This document shows, piece after piece, positions 25,120-33,574 of a DNA stretch of 51,077 nucleotides; position 1 is the first letter of the stretch; the number at the start of each line of letters is the position of its first letter. The notes below the pieces were generated by a model. That model saw only the letters and a program-made list of their open reading frames with translations. It did no database searches and had not been told where the DNA came from. Both the position numbers and the translations under genes were made by a program. Source of the DNA: CAZKEW01 sp964580435 (GTDB lineage: Bacteria > Acidobacteriota > Aminicenantia > Aminicenantales > UBA8522); NCBI GenBank assembly GCA_964580435.1, contig CAZOKP010000011.1:1-51077 (forward strand). The letters run 5' to 3'.

Positions 25120-26279
25120 GGAGTCTCTTCGTCTGTGCTACTCCCAGGTTCTCCTCTTTCCACTTTACCCATGCCCTGTTCCATCTCTTCGAGAGCGATG
25201 TCCAGGGTGGACTGAATGCCCATGACCCGCAGTTTGAAGTTGTCCGGATTGGTGGAAAAACGCATTCCCTGCTCGAAGGAGATGTAACCGTCCCGGTAAA
25301 GCTGAAAGAGGGATTGGTCAAACGTCTGCATGCTGTACTGAGAGACGCCGGCAGCGATGGCATCGCGGATGAGGCTCGTCTTCTCTTTGTCCTGGACACA
25401 GTCCTGGATGTAGGGCGTGGAGATCATGACCTCGACGGCCGGGACCCGTCCCTGCCCGTCCATCCGGGGGATAAGCCTTTGGGAAATGACAGACTTGAGG
25501 ATGCTGGCCAGCTGCAGGCGGACCTGTCTCTGATGATGGGGGGCAAAAACGGAGATGATGCGGTTGATGCTTTCGGGAGCGTCGAGGGTATGGAGAGTGC
25601 TGAAGACCAAATGACCGGTTTCTGCAGCCAGGATGGCCGTTTCTATCGTGTCCAAGTCCCTCATCTCTCCGACGAGGATGACGTCGGGGTCCTCACGCAG
25701 GGTCGCCCGCAACCCTCGGTGGAACGAGGTGACATCCATCCCGACTTCCCGCTGGCTGATCGTGCTTTTCTTATCCTTATGCAGATATTCGATCGGGTCC
25801 TCGATGGTGATGATGTTTTCTCTGCGGTGGGTGTTGATGTAATCAATCATGGCAGCAAGGGTCGTCGTTTTGCCGCTTCCCGTCGTTCCGGTGACCAGGA
25901 TCAAACCTCTTTGGAGCAGGGAGATTTTTTCCAGAACCTCAGGCAGGAGGAGCTGCCGGATGGTCTTCACTTCAAGAGGGATGATCCGGAGGGCGATGGC
26001 CATCGAACCTCGCTGCTGAAAGATGCTGCCCCGGAAGCGGCCGAACCCGGGCAGGCTGTAGGCCAGGTCGAGGTCAAAATCTTCCTTTATTCTCGACTTC
26101 TGGTAATCCGTCATCAATTGATCGGCCAGCTCTTGGGTGTCCTTGGATGTCAACCGGGGAAAACCGGTCAAGGGAACAAGTGTCCCATGGACACGGATGG
26201 TGGGATGGTTGCCGGCCTTGAGATGAAGGTCGGAGGCATCCCTTTCGATAGCGACTTTCAAGAGTTCATCGATTTCCAT
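25116..26279 (-). CDS. PilT/PilU-type twitching motility ATPase
   Basis: 387 residues. These hexameric ATPases sit at the base of type IV pili and power retraction. Present are the N-terminal ASDLHLKAGNHPTIRVHG, Walker A GTTGSGKTTT, the Asp box VGEMRDLDTIETAILAAETGHLVFSTLHT (with HLVFSTLHT His box) and the C-terminal QLIPR/AVEVM-type segment. An AIRNLIRE-like PilT motif is partly matched by SLIRDAIAAG. About 30 acidic and serine-rich residues extend the C-terminus (EEMEQGMGKVERGEPGSSTDEETP). No other pilus genes are in the window, so PilT versus PilU is undecided. It lies 12 bases after ilvE and overlaps alaS by 4. Confidence 0.93.
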   Translation of the reverse strand: MEIDELLKVAIERDASDLHLKAGNHPTIRVHGTLVPLTGFPRLTSKDTQELADQLMTDYQKSRIKEDFDLDLAYSLPGFGRFRGSIFQQRGSMAIALRIIPLEVKTIRQLLLPEVLEKISLLQRGLILVTGTTGSGKTTTLAAMIDYINTHRRENIITIEDPIEYLHKDKKSTISQREVGMDVTSFHRGLRATLREDPDVILVGEMRDLDTIETAILAAETGHLVFSTLHTLDAPESINRIISVFAPHHQRQVRLQLASILKSVISQRLIPRMDGQGRVPAVEVMISTPYIQDCVQDKEKTSLIRDAIAAGVSQYSMQTFDQSLFQLYRDGYISFEQGMRFSTNPDNFKLRVMGIQSTLDIALEEMEQGMGKVERGEPGSSTDEETP

Positions 26280-26291
26280 GCTCCACCTCGT

Positions 26292-27218
26292 TTATTTAAT
26301 ATAAGTCAACCAATGAAATGTGTCTTCCCGTTCGCCGTTGATGTAGGCGAAAAATTCATCCTGAAGCATCTTGACCACCGGGCCGCGCTTGCCTTCCCCT
26401 ATCTTGATCTTGTCGACCGAGCGGATCGGCGTTATCTCCACAGCGGAGCCGGTGAAAAAAACCTCGTCGGCGATATAGAGCATCTCCCTGGGAATGGTCT
26501 CCTCGACGAGGCGCATCCCCTTTTCCCTGATCAACGTGATCACTGAATCCCGAGTGATCCCGGGCAGGACCGAGGAGGACAAGGGAGGTGTGTAGATGGC
26601 TCCATTATAGACGAGAAAGATATTTTCGCCGCTGCCTTCGCTGATATGGCCTCGGATATTCAGGGCAATCCCCTCCGCATATCCATCCAAGAGGGCCTCC
26701 ATTTTGATGAGCTGGGAATTCATATAGTTCGCGCCGGACTTGGCCAGGGCCGGAAGCGTGTTGGGAGCCATCCGCCACCAGGAGGAAACCTTGACATCTA
26801 CGCCATTTTCCAGGGCGTCATCACCCAGATATTTTCCCCAGTTCCAAACAAGGATGGCGCAGTCAACCGGATTGGGGAAAGGATCGACACCGAGAGCAGT
26901 GTAACCGCGATAGATAATCGGCCGGATATAGCAGGATTTCATGTTATTGGCTCTGATCGTCTCAAGGATGGCCCGATTGAATTCCTCCATGGTGTAGGGG
27001 ACGTTCAGGCGGTACATTTTGCAGGAGTGGAATAAGCGCTTGGTATGAGCGTCGAGACGAAAGATGGCCGTGCCCTTGGGAGTTTCATAGGCCCGGAAGC
27101 CCTCAAAGAGCGAACTCCCATAATGGATGACATGAGAAGCGATATGGATTTTGGCGTCCTTCCAGGCAACAAGCTGACCATTCATCCACACTTTCCCATT
27201 CTCGTTAAAAGGACTCAT
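26292..27218 (-). CDS. ilvE: Branched-chain amino acid aminotransferase (class IV)
   Basis: 308 residues. A PLP enzyme that interconverts Leu, Ile and Val with their 2-keto acids. The fold-type IV family is shown by VWMNGQLVAWKDAKIHIASHVIHYGSSLFEGFRAY, RPIIYRGYTALGV, the PLP-lysine neighbourhood LAKSGANYMNSQLIKMEAL and the glycine-rich GHISEGSGENIFLV, ending in ITRDSVITL and EVFFTGSAVEITPI. It has a consensus promoter and a GAGGAG six bases before the ATG. It is the first gene of an ilvE-pilT-alaS unit. It could serve synthesis or amino-acid catabolism; the peptide-oriented context favours at least a catabolic part (inference). Confidence 0.94.
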   Translation of the reverse strand: MSPFNENGKVWMNGQLVAWKDAKIHIASHVIHYGSSLFEGFRAYETPKGTAIFRLDAHTKRLFHSCKMYRLNVPYTMEEFNRAILETIRANNMKSCYIRPIIYRGYTALGVDPFPNPVDCAILVWNWGKYLGDDALENGVDVKVSSWWRMAPNTLPALAKSGANYMNSQLIKMEALLDGYAEGIALNIRGHISEGSGENIFLVYNGAIYTPPLSSSVLPGITRDSVITLIREKGMRLVEETIPREMLYIADEVFFTGSAVEITPIRSVDKIKIGEGKRGPVVKMLQDEFFAYINGEREDTFHWLTYIK

Positions 27219-27262
27219 TGATGACTCCTCGTTGAAATTGGAACACCTGGAGTTTCAAATAA

Positions 27263-27291
27263 ATATTATCTGAATCAAGCCGCCAAGTCAA
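27263..27291 (-). promoter_or_regulatory. Sigma70-like promoter of ilvE-pilT-alaS
   Basis: Minus strand: TTGACT (27286-27291), 17 bp, TAATAT (27263-27268). Predicted start near 27256, giving a leader of about 38 bases. The two hexamers and spacing are the same as in the cysS promoter. Confidence 0.65.
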
Positions 27292-27320
27292 ACGCCGGGT
27301 CCGCGCCCCTGATGCCGAAC

Positions 27321-28259
27321 TCAATTTACCTCGCCGCAGTGGGGGCAATTTCTTGTCTTGAAGGGCAAGGGCCGGCGGCAGTTCCAGCAGAGCCCTGTTT
27401 TTGTCTGCTCCCTTGCTCTTATCCGGCTCAAGATGTCCACAATTTCTTCCCGCTCCGTTTCCTTGCCCCTGAGAGAGGCCAAAGCCCGAATCAGCTCCGA
27501 TACCCTCTCATAGCGCTCTTCCACCTTAGAAGCCAGGCATTTCATAATAATTTCGTCGATTTCCCGGGGAATTTTACTATTTCTGATCCTCGGAGGGGTG
27601 ATCTGCCCCTGCTGGGCCTTTTCCAGGATCTTAAACGGGTCCGGGTCGAAAATGGGAGGGCGGCCGACGATCATTTCATAGAAAATGCATCCGAGAGAAT
27701 AGACGTCTGACTGGTAGCTAGCCTTACCCAAGAATTGCTCGGGAGCCATATAGGGTGGACTGCCGATTCGGGTCGAGGCGTACGGGATATTGTTCAGCCA
27801 CGCCGAAGTCCCGAAATCCGTGATCTTGGCGGTCCCCTCCTCGGAAATCATGATGTTGGAAGGCCGAAGGTCGCGATGGATGATCTTGTTCTTATGAGCA
27901 TGATCGACGCCCTGAGCGATCTGTTTGATGAAATCTGCGGCCTTCTCGCATTCCAGGACCCTCTCTTTTTCCAGGATCCTCTCCAGCGTCTTCCCTTTGA
28001 CAAATTCCATGACCATGAAAAAAACCTTGTTCTCTTTCTCTGCCGCGATCATGCGGACGATGTTCGGATGGTTCAGGGCGGCCTGGAGACGCGGCTCTTT
28101 AAGAAGCTTGTATAGCTCAGCCGATTGCTTATGGGGGACCTTGATGGCCACCTTGATATCCAGCCAGGTGTCTTTGGCCAGATAGACAGAGCCGAATCCT
28201 CCGCTGCCGAGCGAGCGGATGATCTCGTATTTCCCGACTTTCTGACCTTGAAGAAACAT
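27321..28259 (-). CDS. Soluble Hanks-type Ser/Thr protein kinase with C-terminal zinc ribbon
   Basis: 312 residues, no membrane segment. Kinase landmarks: glycine loop GSGGFGSV (18-25), VAIK with K40, HRDLRPSN (128-135) and DFG (148-150), then GSPPYMAPEQF and SDVYSLGCIFYEM. The usual lysine of HRDLKxxN is Arg132; this occurs in some bacterial kinases and may be tolerated. The last 25 residues form a CWNC...CPHC zinc ribbon. It starts 1 base after the rsmE stop and closes the hrcA-grpE-dnaK-dnaJ-rsmE operon, so it should be induced with the chaperones. Substrates unknown; chaperones or ribosomal proteins are speculative candidates. Confidence 0.93.
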   Translation of the reverse strand: MFLQGQKVGKYEIIRSLGSGGFGSVYLAKDTWLDIKVAIKVPHKQSAELYKLLKEPRLQAALNHPNIVRMIAAEKENKVFFMVMEFVKGKTLERILEKERVLECEKAADFIKQIAQGVDHAHKNKIIHRDLRPSNIMISEEGTAKITDFGTSAWLNNIPYASTRIGSPPYMAPEQFLGKASYQSDVYSLGCIFYEMIVGRPPIFDPDPFKILEKAQQGQITPPRIRNSKIPREIDEIIMKCLASKVEERYERVSELIRALASLRGKETEREEIVDILSRIRAREQTKTGLCWNCRRPLPFKTRNCPHCGEVN

Positions 28260-28260
28260 C

Positions 28261-29007
28261 TCAGGTGGACCAAAAATGAGAGATCATGGCTAAGGCCGCT
28301 AATGCGGCAGTCTCTGACCTTAAAACCTCGTTGCCCAAGCTGACAGCTTCAAACCCATTCTCGAGAGCGAAACGGACTTCTTCCTTGGTCCAGCCTCCTT
28401 CCGGGCCGACCGCGATAATAACGGATGGGATTCCTCCGTTCGTGGGACTCCCCGGCACCTCGGCCAGGATCTCCCGCAGATACCTGCCCAAGGCCTCGCA
28501 AAGAAGGAGTCTTCTCGTCTCATGCCTGCTCATGATGAAAGAACGATATCTCTGAGGGGGTTGAACGCTAGGCACGAAAGACCGTCGACTCTGCTTGGCC
28601 GCACCAGCCGCGATCTTCTGCCACCGTTCCACCTTTTTTGCTTCTTTCTGCTGGATTCTAACAACCGAGCGGCTCGCGACGACAGGAATAAAGAAGGTCA
28701 TTCCCAGCTCTGTGGCCTTCTGAATAAGAAAATCCATTTTTTTTGATTTGATCAGCGCCTGGGCAAGGGTCAAATGAATCTTCGTTTCCGGTTTTTCCGC
28801 TTTTTCCAGGATGTTGAGCTTGGTCTGGTGTTTTCCTACCTCGATGACTTCAGCCAAATAGCGCTCCCCCTCCTCGTCGATGAGCCAGACCCGTTTGCCG
28901 GGCTTTATCCTCAAAACCTTGCCGAGGTGATGGTGTTCCTCCCCTTCGAGAACGGCGGAAGGGAAACAAATGCTCTTCTGTTTAACGAGGAAATGAGTCG
29001 ATGTCAA
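28261..29007 (-). CDS. rsmE: 16S rRNA m3U1498 methyltransferase RsmE
   Basis: 248 residues. RsmE uses S-adenosylmethionine to methylate N3 of U1498 in 16S rRNA; SPOUT fold. Seen are the PUA-like N-domain (EHHHLGKVLRIKPGKRVWLIDEEG), LTLAQALIKSKKMDFLIQKATELG, and the C-terminal knot motifs IIAVGPEGGWTKEEV and LGNEVLRSETAALAAL. The start is a TTG at 29007; no in-frame ATG precedes the conserved core. It lies 8 bases after dnaJ, a common arrangement. Confidence 0.95.
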   Translation of the reverse strand: MTSTHFLVKQKSICFPSAVLEGEEHHHLGKVLRIKPGKRVWLIDEEGERYLAEVIEVGKHQTKLNILEKAEKPETKIHLTLAQALIKSKKMDFLIQKATELGMTFFIPVVASRSVVRIQQKEAKKVERWQKIAAGAAKQSRRSFVPSVQPPQRYRSFIMSRHETRRLLLCEALGRYLREILAEVPGSPTNGGIPSVIIAVGPEGGWTKEEVRFALENGFEAVSLGNEVLRSETAALAALAMISHFWST

Positions 29008-29015
29008 TCCAGTCT

Positions 29016-30155
29016 CTAATGAACAATATTTTTGACTTTGTCAATCAGACGCTTATCAGGCCTATCCAAGTCCTCTCCCCTGAGCTCAGCGAGACGTCGT
29101 AACACGGCCTTTTCTTCCTTGGACAAATTCTCCGGCGTCTTCACCAAGACTTTCACATAAAGATCCCCCCGCCGGTGGCTGCGAAGGTCCTTGATGCCCC
29201 TTCCTTTCAGCCTTAGTATTTCTCCGGATTGTGTCCCGGGATGGATCTTTACTTGCTCGACCTCACTATCCAGATTAGGCACTTCAATAAGAGCTCCCAA
29301 GGCCGCCTGGGAAAAAGAAACGGAAATCTGACAAAAAAGGTTGTTGTCCTCCCTCTCAAAAATATCATGCTTGGCGATGCGAATGACGACATACAGGTCT
29401 CCCCGCACGGCTCCCACCTCGCCCGGCTCCCCTTCTTCCTCAAGGCGCAGACGGGAGCCATCATCGACGCCAGGGGGAATCCTGATCTTGAGACTCCTTT
29501 TCTGTTTGACCTTTGCCGAGCCCTTGCACTCCTGGCAAGGAGCAGAAATGATTTCTCCCGCTCCCCGGCAATGGGAACACGTCCGCGATACCGTAAAAAA
29601 TCCCTGCTGGTAGCGCAGCTGCCCTCTTCCCTGACATGTCGGGCAGTCGACCTTCCTCGTTCCGGGCTGCATTCCCGAGCCCTTACAGGCCGGACACGCC
29701 TCGGCCCGGCTAAGGCCGATCTCTTTTTCTACTCCGGCGGCAGCTTCCTCCAAGGAGACCTCCAACTCGAGAGCCAGGTCTCTTCCTCTCCTGGGATATT
29801 GACCCCTGCGGCGGTCTCTCGTTCCGAAAATGTCCCCAAAACCAAAGAAATCGCCCAGGCCGCTGAAAATATCCTCAAATCCCTCAAAGATTGACGCATC
29901 GAACCCAGAAAACCCAGTGAATCCCTGCTCTCTCAACCCTTCATGGCCGAACCGGTCATAGGTTGCCCTTTTATCCGAGTCGCCGAGGACGCTGTAGGCC
30001 TCGGCCGCTTCCTTGAATCTCTCTTCGGCTTCTTTGTTGCCCGGGTTTCTATCCGGATGAAACTTCAGGGCGAGCTGACGGTAAGCGCGCTTGACTTCTT
30101 CCTGGGAGGCATTCCTGCTCACGCCCAAGATATCATAATAATCTCTCTTCGTCAT
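29016..30155 (-). CDS. dnaJ: Chaperone DnaJ (type I Hsp40)
   Basis: 379 residues. The J domain (DYYDILGVSRNASQEEVKRAYRQLALKFHPDRNPG, HPD motif at about 33-35) stimulates DnaK ATPase; a G/F-rich linker (FTGFSGFDASIFEGFEDIFSGLGDFFGFGDIFG) follows; the zinc domain has CPACKGSG, CPTCQGRG, CSHCRGAG and the slightly divergent CQECKGSA; the C-terminal substrate domains begin RSLKIRIPPGVDDGSRLRL. Length is typical. It starts 6 bases after dnaK and works with it. Confidence 0.97.
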   Translation of the reverse strand: MTKRDYYDILGVSRNASQEEVKRAYRQLALKFHPDRNPGNKEAEERFKEAAEAYSVLGDSDKRATYDRFGHEGLREQGFTGFSGFDASIFEGFEDIFSGLGDFFGFGDIFGTRDRRRGQYPRRGRDLALELEVSLEEAAAGVEKEIGLSRAEACPACKGSGMQPGTRKVDCPTCQGRGQLRYQQGFFTVSRTCSHCRGAGEIISAPCQECKGSAKVKQKRSLKIRIPPGVDDGSRLRLEEEGEPGEVGAVRGDLYVVIRIAKHDIFEREDNNLFCQISVSFSQAALGALIEVPNLDSEVEQVKIHPGTQSGEILRLKGRGIKDLRSHRRGDLYVKVLVKTPENLSKEEKAVLRRLAELRGEDLDRPDKRLIDKVKNIVH

Positions 30156-30161
30156 ATAACC

Positions 30162-31730
30162 CTATTGGTTTTTCTGCTGCAAGCGATTTCTTTCGATGAT
30201 GGCATCCAGCTCATTTCTGCTCAGTCCCGAGGACGGCTTGATCTCGATTTCCTGGTTCATGCCTGTGATCACATCCTGAGCAGAGGCTTTTAGGATGCCG
30301 TCGGCGTCGATCTCGAAGGTCACATCGATCTGGGGAACGCCCGCAGGCCCGGGCTGGATCCCGACCAGGTCAAAGCGGGCCAGAGATTTGTTTTTCGATG
30401 CCTCGGGGATTTCCCCTTGAAGGACATGGATGGTCACCCGGATCTGATTGTCTTCGACCGTCGTGAAGTGCATCGTCTTTTTTGTCGGGATGGTGGTGTT
30501 CTTCTCGACGATAACTTGAAAAGTGTCATTCTCGGTCTCGATCCCCAAGGAGAAGGGCGTCACGTCAAGAAGGACGATAAGGCCGCTCTTGTCTCCTATC
30601 AGCATGGCCGACTGAACAGCCGCACCCATGGCCACGATTTCGTCAGGATTAATGTCTTCCCGGGGCTTTTTGCCGAAAAAGTCGGCGATCGTCTTCCGGA
30701 GGAGCGGCATGCGGGTCTGGCCGCCCACCAAAATGATCTCCTGGATATCCGCTGGCTCGATATGGGCGTCGTCCAGCGCCTGTTCTATGAGAGGGATCGT
30801 CTTTTTCACTAAGTCTCCCGTCAGCTCCTCAAGCTTCCGCCGGGTTATTTTCTTAGTAATGTGCCTGGAGCCGCCCGAGAGAGAGGAGATGAAAGGAAGG
30901 TTGATGTCACTCTCCATAGCAAAGGAAAGCTCCCGCTTGGCCCTCTCGGCAGCTTCTTTTATCCTTTGCAGGGCCAGCTTATCCTGGAACAGGTCGGTGC
31001 CGTGTTCTTTCCTAAAGTCCTCGATCAGCCATGAAACGATGCGATTATCAAAGTCTTCTCCCCCGAGGTAAGAATCGCCGTTGGTTGACAAGACATGAAA
31101 GACGGTATCTTGAATTTCGAGAAGGGTGATATCAAAGGTCCCGCCACCCATATCGAAAACAGCCGCTAGAGCGTTATTCCGGGTGTCCAGACCGTAAGCA
31201 AGGCTGGCCGCCGTCGGTTCGTTGATCACTCTTATAACATCGAGGCCGGCGATCTTGGCGGCATCCTTGGTGGCCTGCCTCTGATGGTCGTTGAAATGAG
31301 CCGGGACCGTGATGACGGCTTCCCTGACGGCCTCGCCGAAGAAAGATTCGGCGCAGCTCTTGAGATAAGAAAGAATCATGCCCGAAATCTCCTGAGGGCT
31401 GATCTCATGAGAGTCGACGATGATAACGACATCCCCATTCGGCGCCCGTCCCAGCTTGTAAGGCATTTTTGTTATGGCCTCGGCCACTTCAGGGGAATCG
31501 AATTTTCGCCCGACCAGCCTTTTAACCGCAAAAACTGTTTTTTCCGGGTTGGTGATGGCCTGCCTCAAAGCCAAGTTTCCGACCAACCTTTCTCCGGATG
31601 AAGTGAAGCTCACCACCGAAGGCGTCGTGGGCTGGCCTTCGAGATTGGGGATGACTTTAGGCCTGGTAGCTTCCAGATAGGCCACACAGGAAAAGGTCGT
31701 GCCTAAATCGATGCCGATGACGTGAGTCAT
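30162..31730 (-). CDS. dnaK: Hsp70 chaperone DnaK lacking the C-terminal helical lid
   Basis: 522 residues against about 610-640 for normal DnaK. The nucleotide-binding domain is complete (GIDLGTTFSCVAYLE, AVITVPAHFNDHQRQATKDAAKIAGLDVIRVINEPTAASLAYG, FDMGGGTFD, EIILVGGQTRMPLL), as are the linker (LIVLLDVTPFSLGIE) and the beta-sandwich substrate domain (to DGILKASAQDVITGMNQEIEIKPSSGLS). The chain then stops after RNELDAIIERNRLQQKNQ, where the lid would begin. dnaJ starts 6 bases later, so there is no room for a frameshifted remainder. Lidless Hsp70 binds peptides but releases them fast. grpE overlaps its start by 4 bases. Confidence 0.95.
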   Translation of the reverse strand: MTHVIGIDLGTTFSCVAYLEATRPKVIPNLEGQPTTPSVVSFTSSGERLVGNLALRQAITNPEKTVFAVKRLVGRKFDSPEVAEAITKMPYKLGRAPNGDVVIIVDSHEISPQEISGMILSYLKSCAESFFGEAVREAVITVPAHFNDHQRQATKDAAKIAGLDVIRVINEPTAASLAYGLDTRNNALAAVFDMGGGTFDITLLEIQDTVFHVLSTNGDSYLGGEDFDNRIVSWLIEDFRKEHGTDLFQDKLALQRIKEAAERAKRELSFAMESDINLPFISSLSGGSRHITKKITRRKLEELTGDLVKKTIPLIEQALDDAHIEPADIQEIILVGGQTRMPLLRKTIADFFGKKPREDINPDEIVAMGAAVQSAMLIGDKSGLIVLLDVTPFSLGIETENDTFQVIVEKNTTIPTKKTMHFTTVEDNQIRVTIHVLQGEIPEASKNKSLARFDLVGIQPGPAGVPQIDVTFEIDADGILKASAQDVITGMNQEIEIKPSSGLSRNELDAIIERNRLQQKNQ

Positions 31731-32425
31731 TGTTCTTCTCTCTTTTTGGGGATAAGCACTTTCACCAAAGCAGGCCGTAGGAGCCGCCCATGAAGCAAGT
31801 ATCCCCGCTGCAGTTCCTCGGCAACTTCAGGCTCGGCCACCGCCTCTGATTCCTCCGTCAGAACCGCCTGGTGAAACATCGGGTCGAATTTTTTATCCTT
31901 GATTTCCATGGGAACGACTCCTTTTTTCTTCAGCATATCCAGGTATTGACGGCAGATCATCTCTACGCCTTCCTGGAAGCTCTGGCCGTCGGCCTGATCC
32001 CGGCTTCGCAAAGCCCTTTCAAAATTGTCCAGAACTACCAAGAGCTCCAGCAGAAAGTCATTCAGGGCATACTGCTGATACTCCGACCTGTCTCTCTCGA
32101 ACCGTTTCCGAAGGTTCTCCATTTCTGCCAGCTTTCTCAGGTACTTATCCCGGAGCTCTTCCTTTTCTTTTTTGAGGGCCTTGACCTCCGCTTCTTTCTT
32201 CTTCAGCTTGTGTTTTAGACTTTTGTCTTCTTCTCCGTGAGTCCGGTGAGATTCATGCCCCCTCTTTTCCTCGGACGGCTCTTCATCCTTCACAGCCTCG
32301 TACTCGACTTCATTTCCGCTGTCTTCGAGCTCTTCGCCCTTGTCGACTTTCTTCGACTCCCCAGCCTCCGGGGCTTTCTCGGCAGTATCTGTATTGTCCG
32401 GATTTTTAATGTCATCTTTAGGCAT
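31727..32425 (-). CDS. grpE: Nucleotide exchange factor GrpE
   Basis: 232 residues. GrpE releases ADP from DnaK. The first 75 residues are acidic and low in complexity; a long coiled coil (KHKLKKKEAEVKALKKEKEELRDKYLRKLAEMENLRKRFERD) leads to the four-helix part (LLVVLDNFERAL) and the beta domain (DPMFHQAVLTEES...LLRPALVKV). ATG 32425 is used, with AGAGG six bases upstream; a TTG two codons earlier is in frame. It overlaps dnaK by 4 bases and follows hrcA closely. Confidence 0.96.
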   Translation of the reverse strand: MPKDDIKNPDNTDTAEKAPEAGESKKVDKGEELEDSGNEVEYEAVKDEEPSEEKRGHESHRTHGEEDKSLKHKLKKKEAEVKALKKEKEELRDKYLRKLAEMENLRKRFERDRSEYQQYALNDFLLELLVVLDNFERALRSRDQADGQSFQEGVEMICRQYLDMLKKKGVVPMEIKDKKFDPMFHQAVLTEESEAVAEPEVAEELQRGYLLHGRLLRPALVKVLIPKKREEQ

Positions 32426-32427
32426 GA

Positions 32428-33483
32428 TCAACCTCTTTCATGATCCCTGCTTATGGTTTGGCTGAGCTTTTGGGCTACGCGGTCCACCAGAGGAATGATC
32501 TTGCGATACGGAATCCTCTTTGGGCCGATGATCCCCAGAGTTCCCAAAACCTGGTTGTTGTAGCCGTAATGGGAAAGGACGAGCGAGCAGTCGGATATGT
32601 CGGGGATGTTGGACTCAGAACCGATGAGCACCTTGACGCGTTCCAGGCTGATAAAGTCAGAGAGGAGCTTGGCCAGCTTAACCTTTTCTTCAAAATTCTG
32701 AAACAGGGATTTCAGTTTTTCCATGTTGAAAAGATCGGCCTTATCGAGGAGCCTGGATGTTCCCTGAAAAAAGATCTGGTTTTCCGCCTCCTCCTGCAGG
32801 ATATAGGCTTTGAGGAGAGTGATGAGCTTGTTGATCGCGTTTTCATAGCTCAGTTTGTAGCTCGGGATCTCTTTCAGCAGATAATCCCGGACAACGGTCA
32901 AGCTCTTGCCGCGAAAATGGTGGTTGATGTATTGAGAAGCGTTGTCCAGCTCCAGTTGGGTGAAATAATGATGGGTTTCAACGATCTCGGTCAGGACAAG
33001 ATTAAAGGTTGTGATCAGGATGATCATCACCTTTTCTTCGGAGATCTTGATCAAGCGGACGTGGTTGAAGTTCATCTTGGAGACGCGGGGAGAGATGACG
33101 AAGCCCAGGTTATCCGAGTGCTCGGCCAGGAGTGATGAGACCTGAGTGAGGAGGGACCCGAAATCGCCTTTCTCGAGGGAAAAATTCCCCGGACTAAGAA
33201 TAACCGGCTCAGCGGCAAACAGCGTTTCATCAAAAAGGCTGTTGACATAAAATCTCAGCCCTTTATCCGTGGGCACTCTGCCGGCTGACGTATGGGGCTG
33301 CAAGAGGTAGCCCATCTCCTCAAGCTTGACCATAATATTGCGGATCGTCGCCGGCGAATCAGGAAGCGCCTTTTTCTGAACAATGAATCCGGAGCTGATC
33401 GGCTTCCCCGACTTCAGGAAGTTCTCGACAACGACGTTCAGGACGACTTTGTCTTTTTCTCTTAGAATTAAACTGCGTGACAT
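32428..33483 (-). CDS. hrcA: Heat-inducible transcription repressor HrcA
   Basis: 351 residues. HrcA represses chaperone operons at CIRCE operators and is inactivated when chaperones are busy. The N-terminal winged helix reads DSPATIRNIMVKLEEMGYLLQPHTSAGRVPTDKGLRFYV, highly typical; the GAF-like and inserted domains follow, ending SYGYNNQVLGTLGIIGPKRIPY-like. It is the first gene of the heat-shock operon with a near-consensus promoter, but no canonical CIRCE is present upstream. Confidence 0.96.
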   Translation of the reverse strand: MSRSLILREKDKVVLNVVVENFLKSGKPISSGFIVQKKALPDSPATIRNIMVKLEEMGYLLQPHTSAGRVPTDKGLRFYVNSLFDETLFAAEPVILSPGNFSLEKGDFGSLLTQVSSLLAEHSDNLGFVISPRVSKMNFNHVRLIKISEEKVMIILITTFNLVLTEIVETHHYFTQLELDNASQYINHHFRGKSLTVVRDYLLKEIPSYKLSYENAINKLITLLKAYILQEEAENQIFFQGTSRLLDKADLFNMEKLKSLFQNFEEKVKLAKLLSDFISLERVKVLIGSESNIPDISDCSLVLSHYGYNNQVLGTLGIIGPKRIPYRKIIPLVDRVAQKLSQTISRDHERG

Positions 33484-33498
33484 GGATGTTCAGAAATT

Positions 33499-33527
33499 TT
33501 TATAGCACTAATGTCATAAAATTTCAA
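33499..33527 (-). promoter_or_regulatory. Sigma70-like promoter of the hrcA heat-shock operon
   Basis: Minus strand: TTGAAA (33522-33527), 17 bp, TATAAA (33499-33504); predicted start near 33492. The spacer end holds TAGTGCTAT, 7 of 9 to the right half of CIRCE (GAGTGCTAA), but the expected left half nine bases away (ATTGAAATT) matches only about 4 of 9. Confidence 0.65.
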
Positions 33528-33574
33528 TTGTTTGCCTGGAGGGCTATTTCGCTCTGGCCGGGGCTCAACACAGG

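Noticed and set aside
24142..25215. Long plus-strand frame opposite alaS (and another at 25314-26546 opposite pilT)
   Set aside because: They are antisense shadows of genes with clear domain evidence; their composition is that of reversed codons and no motif is present.
33484..33530. CIRCE operator upstream of hrcA
   Set aside because: Only a right-half-like match exists; the left half is missing.
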